Source: Jannaschia rubra (GTDB lineage: Bacteria; Pseudomonadota; Alphaproteobacteria; Rhodobacterales; Rhodobacteraceae). Taken from it: 64,000 nucleotides of DNA. Position numbers and translations under genes: made by a program. Of this stretch, positions 44,510 through 55,520 are shown one piece after another (position 1 is the stretch's first letter; each line of letters opens with the position of its first letter). The stretch covers positions 1 to 64,000 of the forward strand of contig NZ_CXPG01000013.1 of NCBI RefSeq assembly GCF_001403735.1. The letters run 5' to 3'. The notes beneath the pieces are model-generated. The model was not told where the DNA came from, did no database searches, and saw only the letters and a list, made by a program, of their open reading frames with translations.

Positions 44510-46041
44510 TGTGGTTTCTGAAGGCCCTTCTGATCGTGATCGCCGTTGCGGCGGTCGCCATCGTCGTGGCACGGTCGATCTTCGTCCTGCCCGAGGTCGA
44601 GGGACGGACGGACAGCACCACCCTGCCGCCGCCCGATACCGGCCCGCTGGCCGAAATGCTGGACGACAGGGGAGAGCCGGGGCTGACGGGGATCGCGCCA
44701 TTGCAGAGCGGGGCGGAAGCCTTCGCCGCCCGCATCATCCTCGCCGACGCGGCGGTGTCGTCCATCGACGCGCAATATTACATCTGGCACGACGACTTGA
44801 CGGGAACGCTGCTGCTCGACGCGCTGCTGCGTGCTGCGGATCGCGGGGTCCGGGTGAGGCTGATGCTCGACGACAACGGCACCTCCGGGCTCGATGCCGA
44901 GATGGCGCAATTGAACGCGCATGAGAACATCGAGGTTCGGCTCTACAACCCGTTCAATCTGCGCGGCACATTCAAGATGCTCAGCTACGGGTTCGACTTC
45001 TTCCGCCTGAACCGGCGGATGCACAACAAATCGTTCATCGTCGACGGGCTGGCAACTGTCGTCGGCGGCCGCAACGTGGGTGACGAGTACTTCGGAACCG
45101 GTCCGACCGCGCTCTACGTCGATCTGGACGTGATGGCCGTGGGCCGGATCGTGCCCGAGATCGCCGCCGATTTCGATCGCTACTGGGCCAGCCCCTCGGT
45201 CCTGCCCGTCGGGCCCCTGCTCGATCCCGCAAATGGCGATCCGGTCGGGGAGGGACTGGAGCGGCTGCGCGAGGACGAACAGTTGACGGAATACCGCGAC
45301 ATTCTCAGAAGGTCGGACATCGTTCAATCGATCGCCAATGGCGACCTGCCGCTGGAATGGACCCGTGCGATCCTGTTCAGCGACGATCCGAAGAAGGGTC
45401 AGGGCGCCGTCCCGCGCGAGGATCTTCTGGCCAGCCGGCTGACCAAGGCCGTCGGCACCATCGAGCAGGGGTTCGACGGCGTCTCGCCCTACTTCGTGCC
45501 GACGAAATCCGGCGTCCGGGCCTTCGGCACGTTGCAGACCGCCGGGATTCCCGTGCGGATGTTGACCAATTCGCTGGAGGCGACGGACGTTCTGCCGGTG
45601 CATGCGGGATACGCAAAGCATCGCAAGGCGATGCTCCGCGAAGGCGTTACGATCTACGAGCTGCGCCGTCAGGCCGCGCCCGCCGCCCCCGACGACGTGG
45701 GCATCTTCGGCTCTTCCGGGTCGAGCCTGCACGCCAAGACCTTCGCCGTGGACACCAGCCGGATATTCGTCGGCTCGTTCAATTTCGATCCGCGGTCCAC
45801 GATGCTCAACACCGAGATGGGATTGCTGATCGACAGCGAGACGATGGCGCGGGGCTTGAACAAGGTCTTCGACAGCGAACTGGACGGTCTGGCGTGGCGG
45901 GTGGAGCTTCGCGACGGGAAGGATCTTGTCTGGGTGGACCCCACGGACGGCAGCGTCACCGAGCAGGAGCCCGGTTCGACCACGCTGCGACGGCTGGCCC
46001 TGACGGTGATCGGCTGGCTACCGGTGGAATGGCTTCTCTAG
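44509..46041 (+). CDS. Phospholipase D-family protein, ClsC-like cardiolipin synthase
   Basis: A 510-residue protein with an N-terminal membrane anchor (about residues 4-27) and two HKD motifs: H172-N-K-S in RRMHNKSFIVDGLATVVGGRN and H408-A-K-T in LHAKTFAVDTSRIFVGSFNFDP. The layout resembles ClsC (YmdC) of E. coli, which makes cardiolipin from phosphatidylglycerol and phosphatidylethanolamine. ClsC acts with a helper (YmdB) that is not seen here. It overlaps the AI-2E gene by one base (TAATG). Another PLD-family activity cannot be excluded. Confidence 0.85.
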   Translation: MWFLKALLIVIAVAAVAIVVARSIFVLPEVEGRTDSTTLPPPDTGPLAEMLDDRGEPGLTGIAPLQSGAEAFAARIILADAAVSSIDAQYYIWHDDLTGTLLLDALLRAADRGVRVRLMLDDNGTSGLDAEMAQLNAHENIEVRLYNPFNLRGTFKMLSYGFDFFRLNRRMHNKSFIVDGLATVVGGRNVGDEYFGTGPTALYVDLDVMAVGRIVPEIAADFDRYWASPSVLPVGPLLDPANGDPVGEGLERLREDEQLTEYRDILRRSDIVQSIANGDLPLEWTRAILFSDDPKKGQGAVPREDLLASRLTKAVGTIEQGFDGVSPYFVPTKSGVRAFGTLQTAGIPVRMLTNSLEATDVLPVHAGYAKHRKAMLREGVTIYELRRQAAPAAPDDVGIFGSSGSSLHAKTFAVDTSRIFVGSFNFDPRSTMLNTEMGLLIDSETMARGLNKVFDSELDGLAWRVELRDGKDLVWVDPTDGSVTEQEPGSTTLRRLALTVIGWLPVEWLL

Positions 46042-46044
46042 CGG

Positions 46045-46755
46045 TCAGTCGTCGTGCCGAAACTCGGCCCAGATCGGCAGGTGGTCCGACGCCATCCGCG
46101 CCGGATCGTCCCGCCAGACTCCGCTTGCCGTCGGCACCAGAGGTCCGCCGTAGAACAGCCGGTCCAGTGGCGTGATGGGGCGGCTCGCCGGGTAGGACGG
46201 TCCGCAGGAAACTTCGGCCAGGGCTTCCTGGAACGGGAGAAGGCTGCGGGGGGCACGCCCCCAGCCGTTGAAGTCGCCCATCACGATCACGGGGACGTCG
46301 TCCGACGGGTCGATGGCCTGCACCAGCGTCGCCGCCTGCAGTTTCCGGTTGCGGGCGAACAGGCCCAGGTGCGCCGCGATCACCTGCAGCGGGCGGCCGT
46401 GGACGTCCAGGTGCACCGTGACGGCGCCGCGCGGCTCCAGCCCCGGCAGGTCGATGGTGCGGACGCGTTCGATCTTCACGTCGGGGCCGACCATCAGGAT
46501 GTTGCCGTGCCACCCCAGACCGGGCGAGCGGTTGTCGAGGTCGATCACCCTCATGCCCGTCGATGCATACAGGGCTTCCGGCTCGAACAGGGCGGCGCGC
46601 CCACGAAAACGGTAGTCGCCTTCCTGCAACGCGACGATGTCGGCGCCCAGCGACCCGATCACCGTCTCCACGCGCGCTGGGTTGCGCTTGTAGTCGCCGC
46701 CGATCGCCTTGCGGATGTTGTAGGACGCCACGCGCAGTTTGTCGGCATCGTTCAT
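46045..46755 (-). CDS. Endonuclease/exonuclease/phosphatase-family protein
   Basis: A 236-residue EEP-fold enzyme. Motifs in order: LRVASYNIRKAIGGDYKRNP, DIVALQEGDY (metal Glu), IAAHLGLFARNRKLQ, VIVMGDFNGWGR and the terminal ASDHLPIWAEF. Substrates in this fold vary from DNA to phospholipids; the small size and nearby cardiolipin-synthase-like gene suggest, weakly, lipid headgroups. GGAGAGGAAGG precedes the ATG. ATGA overlaps the stop of nhaA, so it is coupled to it, and it ends 3 nt from the convergent PLD gene. Confidence 0.85.
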   Translation of the reverse strand: MNDADKLRVASYNIRKAIGGDYKRNPARVETVIGSLGADIVALQEGDYRFRGRAALFEPEALYASTGMRVIDLDNRSPGLGWHGNILMVGPDVKIERVRTIDLPGLEPRGAVTVHLDVHGRPLQVIAAHLGLFARNRKLQAATLVQAIDPSDDVPVIVMGDFNGWGRAPRSLLPFQEALAEVSCGPSYPASRPITPLDRLFYGGPLVPTASGVWRDDPARMASDHLPIWAEFRHDD

Positions 46756-48602
46756 GTCGTACCCTTCCTCTCCGCAGGCCTTGCCTCCCAGAGTATGCCC
46801 AGACCGATCGCTGCAGACACCGTCGAAGCGAGCAGCACACCGATCTTCACGCCGTCGAGCGCCGGCCCGTCGAAGGCCGCGTCCGCGATGAAGATCGACA
46901 TGGTGAACCCGATCCCGGCCAGGCATCCGGCGCCTATCAGGTGCCGCCAGGTAACCTCGTCGGACTTCGTGGCCCAGCCCGCCCGCAACACGACGAAGGC
47001 CGCAAGGCAGATGCCGACGGGCTTGCCCACGACCAGCCCCAGGATCACCCCGAGGGATGGGGCGGAAAACGGCGCGAAACCCGATCCGGCCAGCAGGATC
47101 CCGGTGTTGAAGAAGGCGAACAGCGGCAGGATCAGAAAGCTCGTCCAGTTCTCGAGCGTCTTCTGCAGATGGACACCCGGCTCGCGCAGGCGGTCCACGA
47201 TCTCGGTCAAGCGCTCGACGGATTGATTGGCGAACCCCTCGCCCGTTTCGGCGCGCTCGGCTTCGGCGCGCATCAACTCGGCGGTCTGCGCCGCGACGCC
47301 GTGGACGGCGGCAGGCTTGCGAGATGGGATCGCCAGCGCCGTCAGCACCCCGGCGAGCGTCGCGTGCAACCCCCCCGCGAAGACCGCGGCCCAGAGCAGC
47401 AAGCCCAACAGCACATAGGGCCAGAGCGCATAGACTCGCGCCCGGTTCAGCCCGACCATTGCCGCAAGGATCGCCGCCGCCACGACAAGCGGACCGAAAG
47501 CGATGCCCGAAGAATAGAAGACCGCGATGACGAGGATGGCGCCCAGATCGTCGGCGATGGCGAGCGCCGACACCAGCACCCGCAGCGACGCCGGCACCCG
47601 TCGCCCGAGCAATGCCAGCAGCCCGAGGGTAAAGGCGATGTCCGTCGCCATGGGAACGCCCCAGCCATGAACGGTGTCCTGCCCCAGATTGATCGCCGCA
47701 TAGATCAGCGCAGGAACGATCATGCCGCCGAGCGCGGCCGCAATGGGCAGGGCGGCGCGCGACGGGTTCGACAGCTCTCCGGCGACGACCTCGCGCTTGA
47801 TCTCGATGCCGACGATGAGGAAGAAGACGGTCATCAGCCCGTCGTTCACCCATTGCTCGACCGAAAGGGCGAAGATCGCATCGTTCCAGCCCAGCGACAC
47901 CACGCTCTGGCGCAGCCGCTCATAGCCTTCGTGCCAGCCCAGGTTGACCACGGCGAGTGCGGCGAGGGTCGCGACGATCAGGACCAGACCGCCCGAAGCG
48001 GCCCATTCGAAGAAGTCCGCGCTGGCCGTCCGCAGCCGCAGGCCAAGGGGCCGCTCCAGCGCCTCGGTCAGCGCGGCCTCGTCCAGCACGCCGGAATAGC
48101 GGCGGCCGTCGATGAACAGCAGGGGCCCCCGCGCGGTGCCGGACCTCTGGGCCAGGGCAAGGTCTTCGGCCACGCGGCGTCGCGTCCGGCCGGAGGTCAA
48201 GTCGTCGGTGAAGCGGTCCGTATCGAGGCCGAGCCGTCGCGCGGCATCCACGAAACCCGGCCGGTTCGACGGGGCGTCCCCGCCGGTCAGATCCCGCTGC
48301 ATGTCGAAGAAGGCCCCCTGCCAGCCCGCCGCGATCGCGGCCCGCGCGCGGCCCATGGCCACCTCGTCGTTCTCTTCCGGCCGCACCCGCACCGCGACCT
48401 GCGCCGTCTTGGACGCCTCGGCACGCGACAGGACGCGACGCAGGATCGCGCGGGCGGCCGGGTCGGACCGATCCGAGAACGTCTCGTACCAGAGAACGCT
48501 CCTGCGGGCACCTGCGATGCCGGTCAGGAAGTCGCGCGCGGACTGCGGACGGTCGGACGGGACGTCGGCCGGCGCGGGGATCTGTCGGTCTTCGCGGTCC
48601 AT
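46752..48602 (-). CDS. nhaA: Na+/H+ antiporter NhaA with N-terminal thioredoxin-fold domain
   Basis: A 616-residue fusion. Residues about 20-195 resemble a DsbA-type thioredoxin fold (VLWYETFSDRSDPAARAILR to GTARGPLLFIDGRRYSGV) but contain no CxxC and in fact no Cys in the active loop. Residues about 215-600 are NhaA: FFLIVGIEIKREVVAGEL, GWGVPMATDIAFTLGLLALLG and ALAIADDLGAILVIAVFYS with the paired Asp that carry ions. The antiporter exchanges sodium for protons. NhaA-thioredoxin fusions are known, usually with the extra domain at the other end, as I recall. GGAGGAACG precedes the ATG. Confidence 0.9.
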   Translation of the reverse strand: MDREDRQIPAPADVPSDRPQSARDFLTGIAGARRSVLWYETFSDRSDPAARAILRRVLSRAEASKTAQVAVRVRPEENDEVAMGRARAAIAAGWQGAFFDMQRDLTGGDAPSNRPGFVDAARRLGLDTDRFTDDLTSGRTRRRVAEDLALAQRSGTARGPLLFIDGRRYSGVLDEAALTEALERPLGLRLRTASADFFEWAASGGLVLIVATLAALAVVNLGWHEGYERLRQSVVSLGWNDAIFALSVEQWVNDGLMTVFFLIVGIEIKREVVAGELSNPSRAALPIAAALGGMIVPALIYAAINLGQDTVHGWGVPMATDIAFTLGLLALLGRRVPASLRVLVSALAIADDLGAILVIAVFYSSGIAFGPLVVAAAILAAMVGLNRARVYALWPYVLLGLLLWAAVFAGGLHATLAGVLTALAIPSRKPAAVHGVAAQTAELMRAEAERAETGEGFANQSVERLTEIVDRLREPGVHLQKTLENWTSFLILPLFAFFNTGILLAGSGFAPFSAPSLGVILGLVVGKPVGICLAAFVVLRAGWATKSDEVTWRHLIGAGCLAGIGFTMSIFIADAAFDGPALDGVKIGVLLASTVSAAIGLGILWEARPAERKGTT

Positions 48603-48806
48603 CGTTCCTCCGGAGGGGCTCGGGCAATGGCCGCATCGCCCGGTTCGGTCCCCACATAGCCGCCGCTGCCAGCCACGACCACGAGGGATCGCCGATCGTT
48701 CCGTCCCATGCTGGTCATGCATGTCGCCGCCGAGCCGACATACGCGCGGGCAGGTAGGCGCGGAGCCTTGGCCGGTCAAGACGGCCGCGTCATTTCGCGT
48801 GGCCCC

Positions 48807-49712
48807 CTAGAGCAGGAGGTAGTTCACCGGCCGCAAGGGCTCCGGCGCCGGACGACCCAGCGCCTCGGCCACCGAGATGTCGACCACGCGGCAGAGCGCG
48901 TCGAGGGGAAGGGCGTTCGCCCCAATGCCGAAGGGATGCTCCAGTTCATGAGTCACGGTCTGCAGGCCGAAGAAGGTATAGGCCACGGCGGCGACGAAGA
49001 CAGGTGTCAGCCAGTTTGCCGCGTCGATGAGGGCGAAGGGCAACAGGAAGCAATAGAGATACGTCGTCCGCCGCACCAGCAGCGAATAGACGAACGGGAG
49101 GGGGGTCGTCGCGATCCGCTCGCCGCCGGCCTGAGCCGTACCCAGCTCGGCAAGGGTCCGCGCCATCGTCATCTGGCCGAAATCCGACAGGTCGCCCGAT
49201 GTCCGCAAGGCGCCGATACGTTCGCCCGCCGCCCGCAAGGCCGCGTCGGCAGGGTTGCGGCAAGCAAGCATCGCCTGCGCCGGTTCCGGCTCCAGGGAGA
49301 GGTCGTCAGGGCCGGGCATCCCGCGTCCGCGCAAAGCATGGCGGTGCAGGTGGGCGAAGGCGGTCGCATGATCCAGCAGGTCGGCCCGGTCAGCGGGATC
49401 GCGCAGGAAGATCGTCGCATCCCGGGCCAGCGTCCGCACCCCGCCGATGATCCCGCCCCAGAGCTTTCGCGCCTCCCACCATCGGTCGTAGGCGGCATTG
49501 TTCCGGAACCCCAGGAACAGCGACAGGGCGACGCCGAAGACGCTCATGGCGGCCACGGATATCCGCGGCAGCCGCACGACACGCTGGTCGATCAGCAGAA
49601 TCGCCACCGAGAGAAGCGCGACCGCCACGATCTTGCCGAAGATCCGGGGCACAACCGACCCTTGCATCACCAGAAACAGGCGCAGCGCGGAAGGCTGGTC
49701 GCGGATGATCAC
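48807..49712 (-). CDS. Bestrophin-family (UPF0187) channel protein
   Basis: A 301-residue membrane protein of the bacterial bestrophin family. Typical parts are SVFGVALSLFLGFRNNAAYDRWWEARKLWGGII near the first helices and PLPFVYSLLVRRTTYLYCFLLPF. The late acidic GLQTVTHELEHPFGIGANALPLD matches the pore-neck to C-terminal region. Bacterial members conduct cations in pentamers. It is 18 nt downstream of the formaldehyde dehydrogenase gene and 204 nt upstream of nhaA, all on one strand. Confidence 0.87.
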   Translation of the reverse strand: MIIRDQPSALRLFLVMQGSVVPRIFGKIVAVALLSVAILLIDQRVVRLPRISVAAMSVFGVALSLFLGFRNNAAYDRWWEARKLWGGIIGGVRTLARDATIFLRDPADRADLLDHATAFAHLHRHALRGRGMPGPDDLSLEPEPAQAMLACRNPADAALRAAGERIGALRTSGDLSDFGQMTMARTLAELGTAQAGGERIATTPLPFVYSLLVRRTTYLYCFLLPFALIDAANWLTPVFVAAVAYTFFGLQTVTHELEHPFGIGANALPLDALCRVVDISVAEALGRPAPEPLRPVNYLLL

Positions 49713-49730
49713 CCCGGGGTCCGGCGCGCG

Positions 49731-50843
<1,113 letters not shown>

Positions 50844-51016
50844 GGTTTTCCTGACTTCGTGATTGGTTGCGGGCGCCATTCGACGGCGTGGATATCGTTC
50901 TAGAACCATCGGTCTCGTTCCGGAAGGGGAGGGATTTTTCGAACGGCAACGCCGCAATCTGACACTCCGCTGTGCGTAGGCGCACCGAAATCGGAGCCTT
51001 GAGAGAAAGGTCTCGA

Positions 51017-51044
51017 TTGACGGTCGGACGTGACGGGCTACTAA
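51017..51044 (+). promoter_or_regulatory. Predicted promoter of the RND efflux operon
   Basis: TTGACG at 51017-51022 and TACTAA at 51039-51044 with a 16-nt spacer resemble a housekeeping promoter about 60 nt ahead of the adaptor gene. The 259-nt divergent gap also holds the palindromes GTTCTAGAAC (50897) and GTGCG-TAGG-CGCAC (50972-50985), which may be regulator sites. Confidence 0.5.
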
Positions 51045-51102
51045 CCCAGTGGACCTTAGCCGGAACCTCGGCGTTCGACCATCCGCGAAGAAAGTGACCC
51101 TC

Positions 51103-52287
51103 ATGAAGCGATGCCGCCCCCTGACCGCCTTGTTTGCGCTGGTCGTCGCCCTGACGGCAGTGCCTGCGCTGGCGCAGCAACCGGGGGGAGAGCCGCCACC
51201 CCCGGCCGTGACCGTCGTCACCATGGAGCCCGAGACCGTCACCCGCACCGTGACGCTGCCCGGTCGGGTCGTCGCCTCGGCGAGCGCGGAGGTTCGTCCC
51301 CAGGTGGCGGGCATCATCACGGAGCGGTTGTTCCGCGAAGGCGCCGCGGTCGAGGCGGGCGAGCCGCTCTACCGGATCGATCCTGCGTCCTATGACGCGG
51401 CGGTCGCGGTGGCACAGGCGGCCGTCGCGCAGGCGCAGGCCGAACTGAACGCCGCCAACAAGGAAGCGGACCGGGTGGACGAGCTCCAGTCGCGCAACGT
51501 CGCCAGCGAATCCGCGGCCGACGAGGCGGACGCCAGGCGGGCAGCGGCGGAAGCGAACCTTCAGGCGGCCGAGGCGCAACTCGATTCGGCTCGGATAGAG
51601 CAGGATCGGACGACGATCCGCGCCCGCCTGTCGGGCGAGATCGGCCTGTCGTTGACCAGCCCCGGTGCGCTGGTGACGGCAAGCCAGGCGGACCCGCTGG
51701 CCGTGATCCGTGCCATCGATCCCGTCTATGTCGACGTGACGCAATCCGCGGCGGACCTGCTTGCATGGCGCCGCAACAACATTGCCTCGCGTCCCGGCGA
51801 TTTCGATCCGACCGTGACCCTGACCCTCGCGGACGGCAGCATCTTCGATCAGACCGGCACCCTGACCGCGGCCGAGCCCAGCGTGGACCAGCAGACCGGC
51901 GTCGTGGTCCTGCGGATGGAGTTCGACAACCCCGACAAGCTGTTGCTGCCGGGGATGTACGTCCAGGTCGAGATGCCGACCGAGACCATCGAGGGTGCCT
52001 TCCTCGTTCCCCAGGAAGCGGTCAGCCGCGACCGACGCGGGCAGGCGACGGCACTGGTGGTCCAACCCGACGGGACGGTGGACGAGCGCATCCTGACCGT
52101 CGTACAGGCGCGCATGGCCGACTGGATCGTCACCGAAGGGCTGGAAACGGGCGACCGCGTCATCGTCGAGGGCCTGCAGAAGGTGGCCCCCGGCGCCGTC
52201 GCCACCCCGGAGGAGCGCGCCCCGGCAGCGGGCGCCATCGTTCCGACCGAAGCGGTCCCGGCCGAAGACGCCGCCGCCATCGAATAA
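51103..52287 (+). CDS. RND efflux periplasmic adaptor (MexA/AcrA-type)
   Basis: A 394-residue membrane fusion protein with a signal peptide ending ALAQQ (about residue 26). The lipoyl domain halves ([39 protein letters not shown] and [20 protein letters not shown]) flank a coiled-coil hairpin at about 105-165. A beta-barrel and membrane-proximal domain follow, ending in an Ala/Pro-rich tail. No lipobox Cys is present. It links the following AcrB-like pump to an outer-membrane channel, which is not encoded here. Drug, solvent or metabolite export is likely. Confidence 0.92.
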   Translation: MKRCRPLTALFALVVALTAVPALAQQPGGEPPPPAVTVVTMEPETVTRTVTLPGRVVASASAEVRPQVAGIITERLFREGAAVEAGEPLYRIDPASYDAAVAVAQAAVAQAQAELNAANKEADRVDELQSRNVASESAADEADARRAAAEANLQAAEAQLDSARIEQDRTTIRARLSGEIGLSLTSPGALVTASQADPLAVIRAIDPVYVDVTQSAADLLAWRRNNIASRPGDFDPTVTLTLADGSIFDQTGTLTAAEPSVDQQTGVVVLRMEFDNPDKLLLPGMYVQVEMPTETIEGAFLVPQEAVSRDRRGQATALVVQPDGTVDERILTVVQARMADWIVTEGLETGDRVIVEGLQKVAPGAVATPEERAPAAGAIVPTEAVPAEDAAAIE

Positions 52288-52334
52288 CGCCCGGCCCGTC
52301 CGGCCCGCCCCGTTTCAGCATCGGAAAATTCCGC

Positions 52335-55300
52335 ATGGCCCATTTCTTCATCGACCGACCGATCTTCGCCTGGGTCATCGCCCTGTTCATTTCGGGTCTG
52401 GGGGTGCTGTCGATTCTGGCGCTGCCGATCGCGCAATATCCCCAGATCGCGTCGCCCTCGGTGACGATCAACGCGTCCTATCCGGGGGCTTCGGCCGACA
52501 CGGTGGCGAACACCGTCACGCAGGTCATCGAACAGCAGATGACGGGTCTCGACGGGTTGCGGTACTTCTCGTCAAGTTCGACGTCCGCCGGGGGCGCCAG
52601 CATCACCCTGACGTTCGAGACCGGGATCGACCCCGACATCGCGCAGGTGCAGGTCCAGAACAAACTCTCGCAGGCGACGGCGCTGCTGCCCGAGATCGTT
52701 CAGCGACAGGGCGTCACCGTGCAGAAATCCTCGGCCGGGTTCCTCATGGTGATCGCGCTGATTTCCGAGAACGACGCCCTCGATGCGACGGACCTCGCCG
52801 ACTACCTTGCCTCGAACCTTGTCAATGACATCAGTCGGGTTGAAGGCGTGGGCAGCGTGCAGGTCTTCGGCGCGCAATACGCCATGCGGATCTGGCTCGA
52901 TCCGGTCAAGCTCGCCGCGTTCAACCTGACGCCGAGCGACGTCACGCGTGCCGTGTCGGAGGAGAACGCCCAGATCTCCGCCGGTGCGTTCGGCCAGCGT
53001 CCGGCGGTCACGGGGCAGGAACTGAACGCCACGATCACCGCGCAATCCCTGCTGCGGACGCCCGAGGATTTCCGTCAGATCGTCATCCGCGCCGAGACGG
53101 ACGGCGGGCTCGTCCTGCTGAACGACGTGGCCCGGGTCGAGATCGGGTCCGAAAGCTATGCGACGATCTCGCGCTACAACCGCGATCCCTCCACCGGCAT
53201 GGCCATCTCGCTGGCCCCGGGCGCCAACGCGCTCGACACGGCAGGAGCGGTCCGCGAGCGGATGGAGGAACTGTCGGAATTCTTCCCCGAGGGCGTGACC
53301 TACGTCACCCCCTTCGACACGACGCCTTTCGTTCGCATCTCTATCGAGGAGGTCGTGAAGACCCTGTTCGAGGCGATCATCCTCGTTTTCCTCGTGATGT
53401 ATCTGTTCCTTCAGAACTTCCGTGCGACGCTGATCCCCACGCTGGTGGTTCCCGTCGTCCTGCTCGGCACCTTCGGCGTGCTCGCGGCCGCGGGGTTCTC
53501 GATCAACTCGCTGACGATGCTCGCCATGGTGCTGGCAATCGGTCTCTTGGTCGACGACGCCATCGTCGTCGTCGAAAACGTCGAGCGCATCATGGAGCAG
53601 GAAGGCGCGTCTCCGCTGGAAGCCACGCGCAAGTCGATGGGAGAGATCACCGGCGCGCTGATCGGCATCGGCGTCGTCCTGTCGGTCGTCTTCGTGCCGA
53701 TGGCGTTCTTCGGCGGCTCGACCGGGGTGATCTACCGGCAGTTCGCGATCACCGTCATCTCGGCCATGGCGTTGTCGGTCGTCCTCGCGCTGACCCTGAC
53801 GCCCGCGCTTTGCGCGACGCTTCTCAAGCCGCCGAAGCACGACAAGAAAGGTGGCATCTTCGGTTGGTTCAACCGCGGTTTCGGCGCGACCCTTGCGGGC
53901 TATGCCGGCAGCGTCGGCTGGATCATCCGGCGCCCGGTCCGCATGGGCCTCGTCTACCTGCTGCTGATCGCGGCGGCGGTCTTCCTGTTCCTGCGGACAC
54001 CCACCGGATTTCTGCCGGACGAGGATCAGGGTATCCTGTTCACGCTGATCCAGACGCCCACGGGCGCGACAGCCGAACGCACGCTGGAGGTGGTCAAGAA
54101 GGTGGAGGACTATTTCCTGGATCAGGAAGGCGAGGTCGTTGAATCGGCCTTCGGCGTCGTGGGGTTCAGCTTCGGCGGGCAGGGCCAGAACCAGGCTCTG
54201 GTCTTCGTCAAGCTGAAGGACTGGGCGGAACGGACGGATCCGGGGCAGGACGTGCAGGCGCTGGCCGGACGGGCCTTCGGCGCGCTCAGCCAGATCCGCG
54301 ATGCGACGGTGTTCCCCATCGTGCCGCCCGCGGTGATCGAGCTGGGCAACGCCTCGGGCTTTGACTTCTACCTTCAGGCGCGGGGCGGTCAGTCCCATCA
54401 GGAGCTTCTGGACGCACGCAACCAGATGCTGGGCATGGCCGCGCAGAGCGACCTCATCGCCTCCGCCCGGCCGAGCGGTCTGGAGGATGCAGCGCAGTTC
54501 AACCTCGACATCGACTGGCGCAAGGCGGGCGCCATGGGCGTTTCGGCGACCGACGTCGGCAGCCTGCTGACCACCGCGTGGGCGGGCCGCTATGTCAACG
54601 ACTTCATCGACCGGGGCCGCATCAAGCGCGTCTATGTGCAGGGCGAGGCCGATTCCCGCGCCGTGCCTTCGGACCTGGAGAAATGGCGCGTCCGCAACGA
54701 CAGCGGCGGCCTCGTCCCTTTCTCCAACTTCTCGACCGCGTCCTGGGCGTTCGGACCCCAGGGCATCAACCGCTACAACGGCGTGCCCGCCATGCAGATC
54801 CAGGGCAATCCGGCGCCCGGCGTCAGTACCGGCGAAGCGATAGACGAATTGCGCCGTCTGACCGAGCAGTTGCCCCCGGGGTTCCAACTTGCCCTGACCG
54901 GTCTGTCGCTGGAGGAGGAACAGAGCGGAAGCCAGGCACCGTTCCTCTATGCCCTGTCGCTTGCCGCGGTGTTCCTGGCGCTGGCCGCGCTTTATGAAAG
55001 CTGGTCGATCCCCTTTGCGGTGATGCTGGCCATGCCCATCGGGCTGCTGGGCACGCTGATCGCGGCGCTGATAGGAGGTTTCGACAATGGGGTGTTCTTC
55101 CAGGTCGGCCTGCTGACGGTCATCGGCCTGACCGGCAAGAACGCCATCCTGATCGTCGAATTCGCCCGCGACCGGCGCGAAAGCGGCGAGCCCCTGCTTC
55201 AGGCTGCGAAGGAGGCGGCGGAGCAGCGCTTCCGGCCGATCATCATGACGTCGATGGCCTTCTCGCTGGGCGTCCTGCCTCTGGTGCTGAGCAGCGGCGC

Positions 55301-55448
55301 CGGGTCGGGGGGGCGGACGGCGATCGGCTCGGCGGTCCTCGGCGGCACGCTGTCGGCCACGATCCTGGGTGTCCTGTTCGTGCCGCTGTTCTTCGTCGTC
55401 ATCGCCCGGCTGGTGGGCGGCCGGAAGCGTGACAAAAAGGAGGTCTGA
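52335..55448 (+). CDS. RND multidrug efflux permease (AcrB/HAE1 family)
   Basis: A 1037-residue inner-membrane pump, full family length, with 12 membrane helices and two large periplasmic loops. It starts MAHFFIDRPIFAWVIALFI, the HAE1 hallmark. The proton-relay Asp pair is in AIGLLVDDAIVVVENVERIMEQ, and GLTGKNAILIVEFARDRRE marks helix 10-11. The pump uses proton flow to expel hydrophobic compounds. It is 47 nt behind the adaptor gene. Most of the long open frame upstream of the ATG is a shadow of the adaptor. Confidence 0.95.
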   Translation: MAHFFIDRPIFAWVIALFISGLGVLSILALPIAQYPQIASPSVTINASYPGASADTVANTVTQVIEQQMTGLDGLRYFSSSSTSAGGASITLTFETGIDPDIAQVQVQNKLSQATALLPEIVQRQGVTVQKSSAGFLMVIALISENDALDATDLADYLASNLVNDISRVEGVGSVQVFGAQYAMRIWLDPVKLAAFNLTPSDVTRAVSEENAQISAGAFGQRPAVTGQELNATITAQSLLRTPEDFRQIVIRAETDGGLVLLNDVARVEIGSESYATISRYNRDPSTGMAISLAPGANALDTAGAVRERMEELSEFFPEGVTYVTPFDTTPFVRISIEEVVKTLFEAIILVFLVMYLFLQNFRATLIPTLVVPVVLLGTFGVLAAAGFSINSLTMLAMVLAIGLLVDDAIVVVENVERIMEQEGASPLEATRKSMGEITGALIGIGVVLSVVFVPMAFFGGSTGVIYRQFAITVISAMALSVVLALTLTPALCATLLKPPKHDKKGGIFGWFNRGFGATLAGYAGSVGWIIRRPVRMGLVYLLLIAAAVFLFLRTPTGFLPDEDQGILFTLIQTPTGATAERTLEVVKKVEDYFLDQEGEVVESAFGVVGFSFGGQGQNQALVFVKLKDWAERTDPGQDVQALAGRAFGALSQIRDATVFPIVPPAVIELGNASGFDFYLQARGGQSHQELLDARNQMLGMAAQSDLIASARPSGLEDAAQFNLDIDWRKAGAMGVSATDVGSLLTTAWAGRYVNDFIDRGRIKRVYVQGEADSRAVPSDLEKWRVRNDSGGLVPFSNFSTASWAFGPQGINRYNGVPAMQIQGNPAPGVSTGEAIDELRRLTEQLPPGFQLALTGLSLEEEQSGSQAPFLYALSLAAVFLALAALYESWSIPFAVMLAMPIGLLGTLIAALIGGFDNGVFFQVGLLTVIGLTGKNAILIVEFARDRRESGEPLLQAAKEAAEQRFRPIIMTSMAFSLGVLPLVLSSGAGSGGRTAIGSAVLGGTLSATILGVLFVPLFFVVIARLVGGRKRDKKEV

Positions 55449-55520
55449 CGGCGACTTCCTTGCCTTCGCCCCGATTGCCTATATCATCGGGTCCGAACCC
55501 AACATCGGAGGATCAATGCC

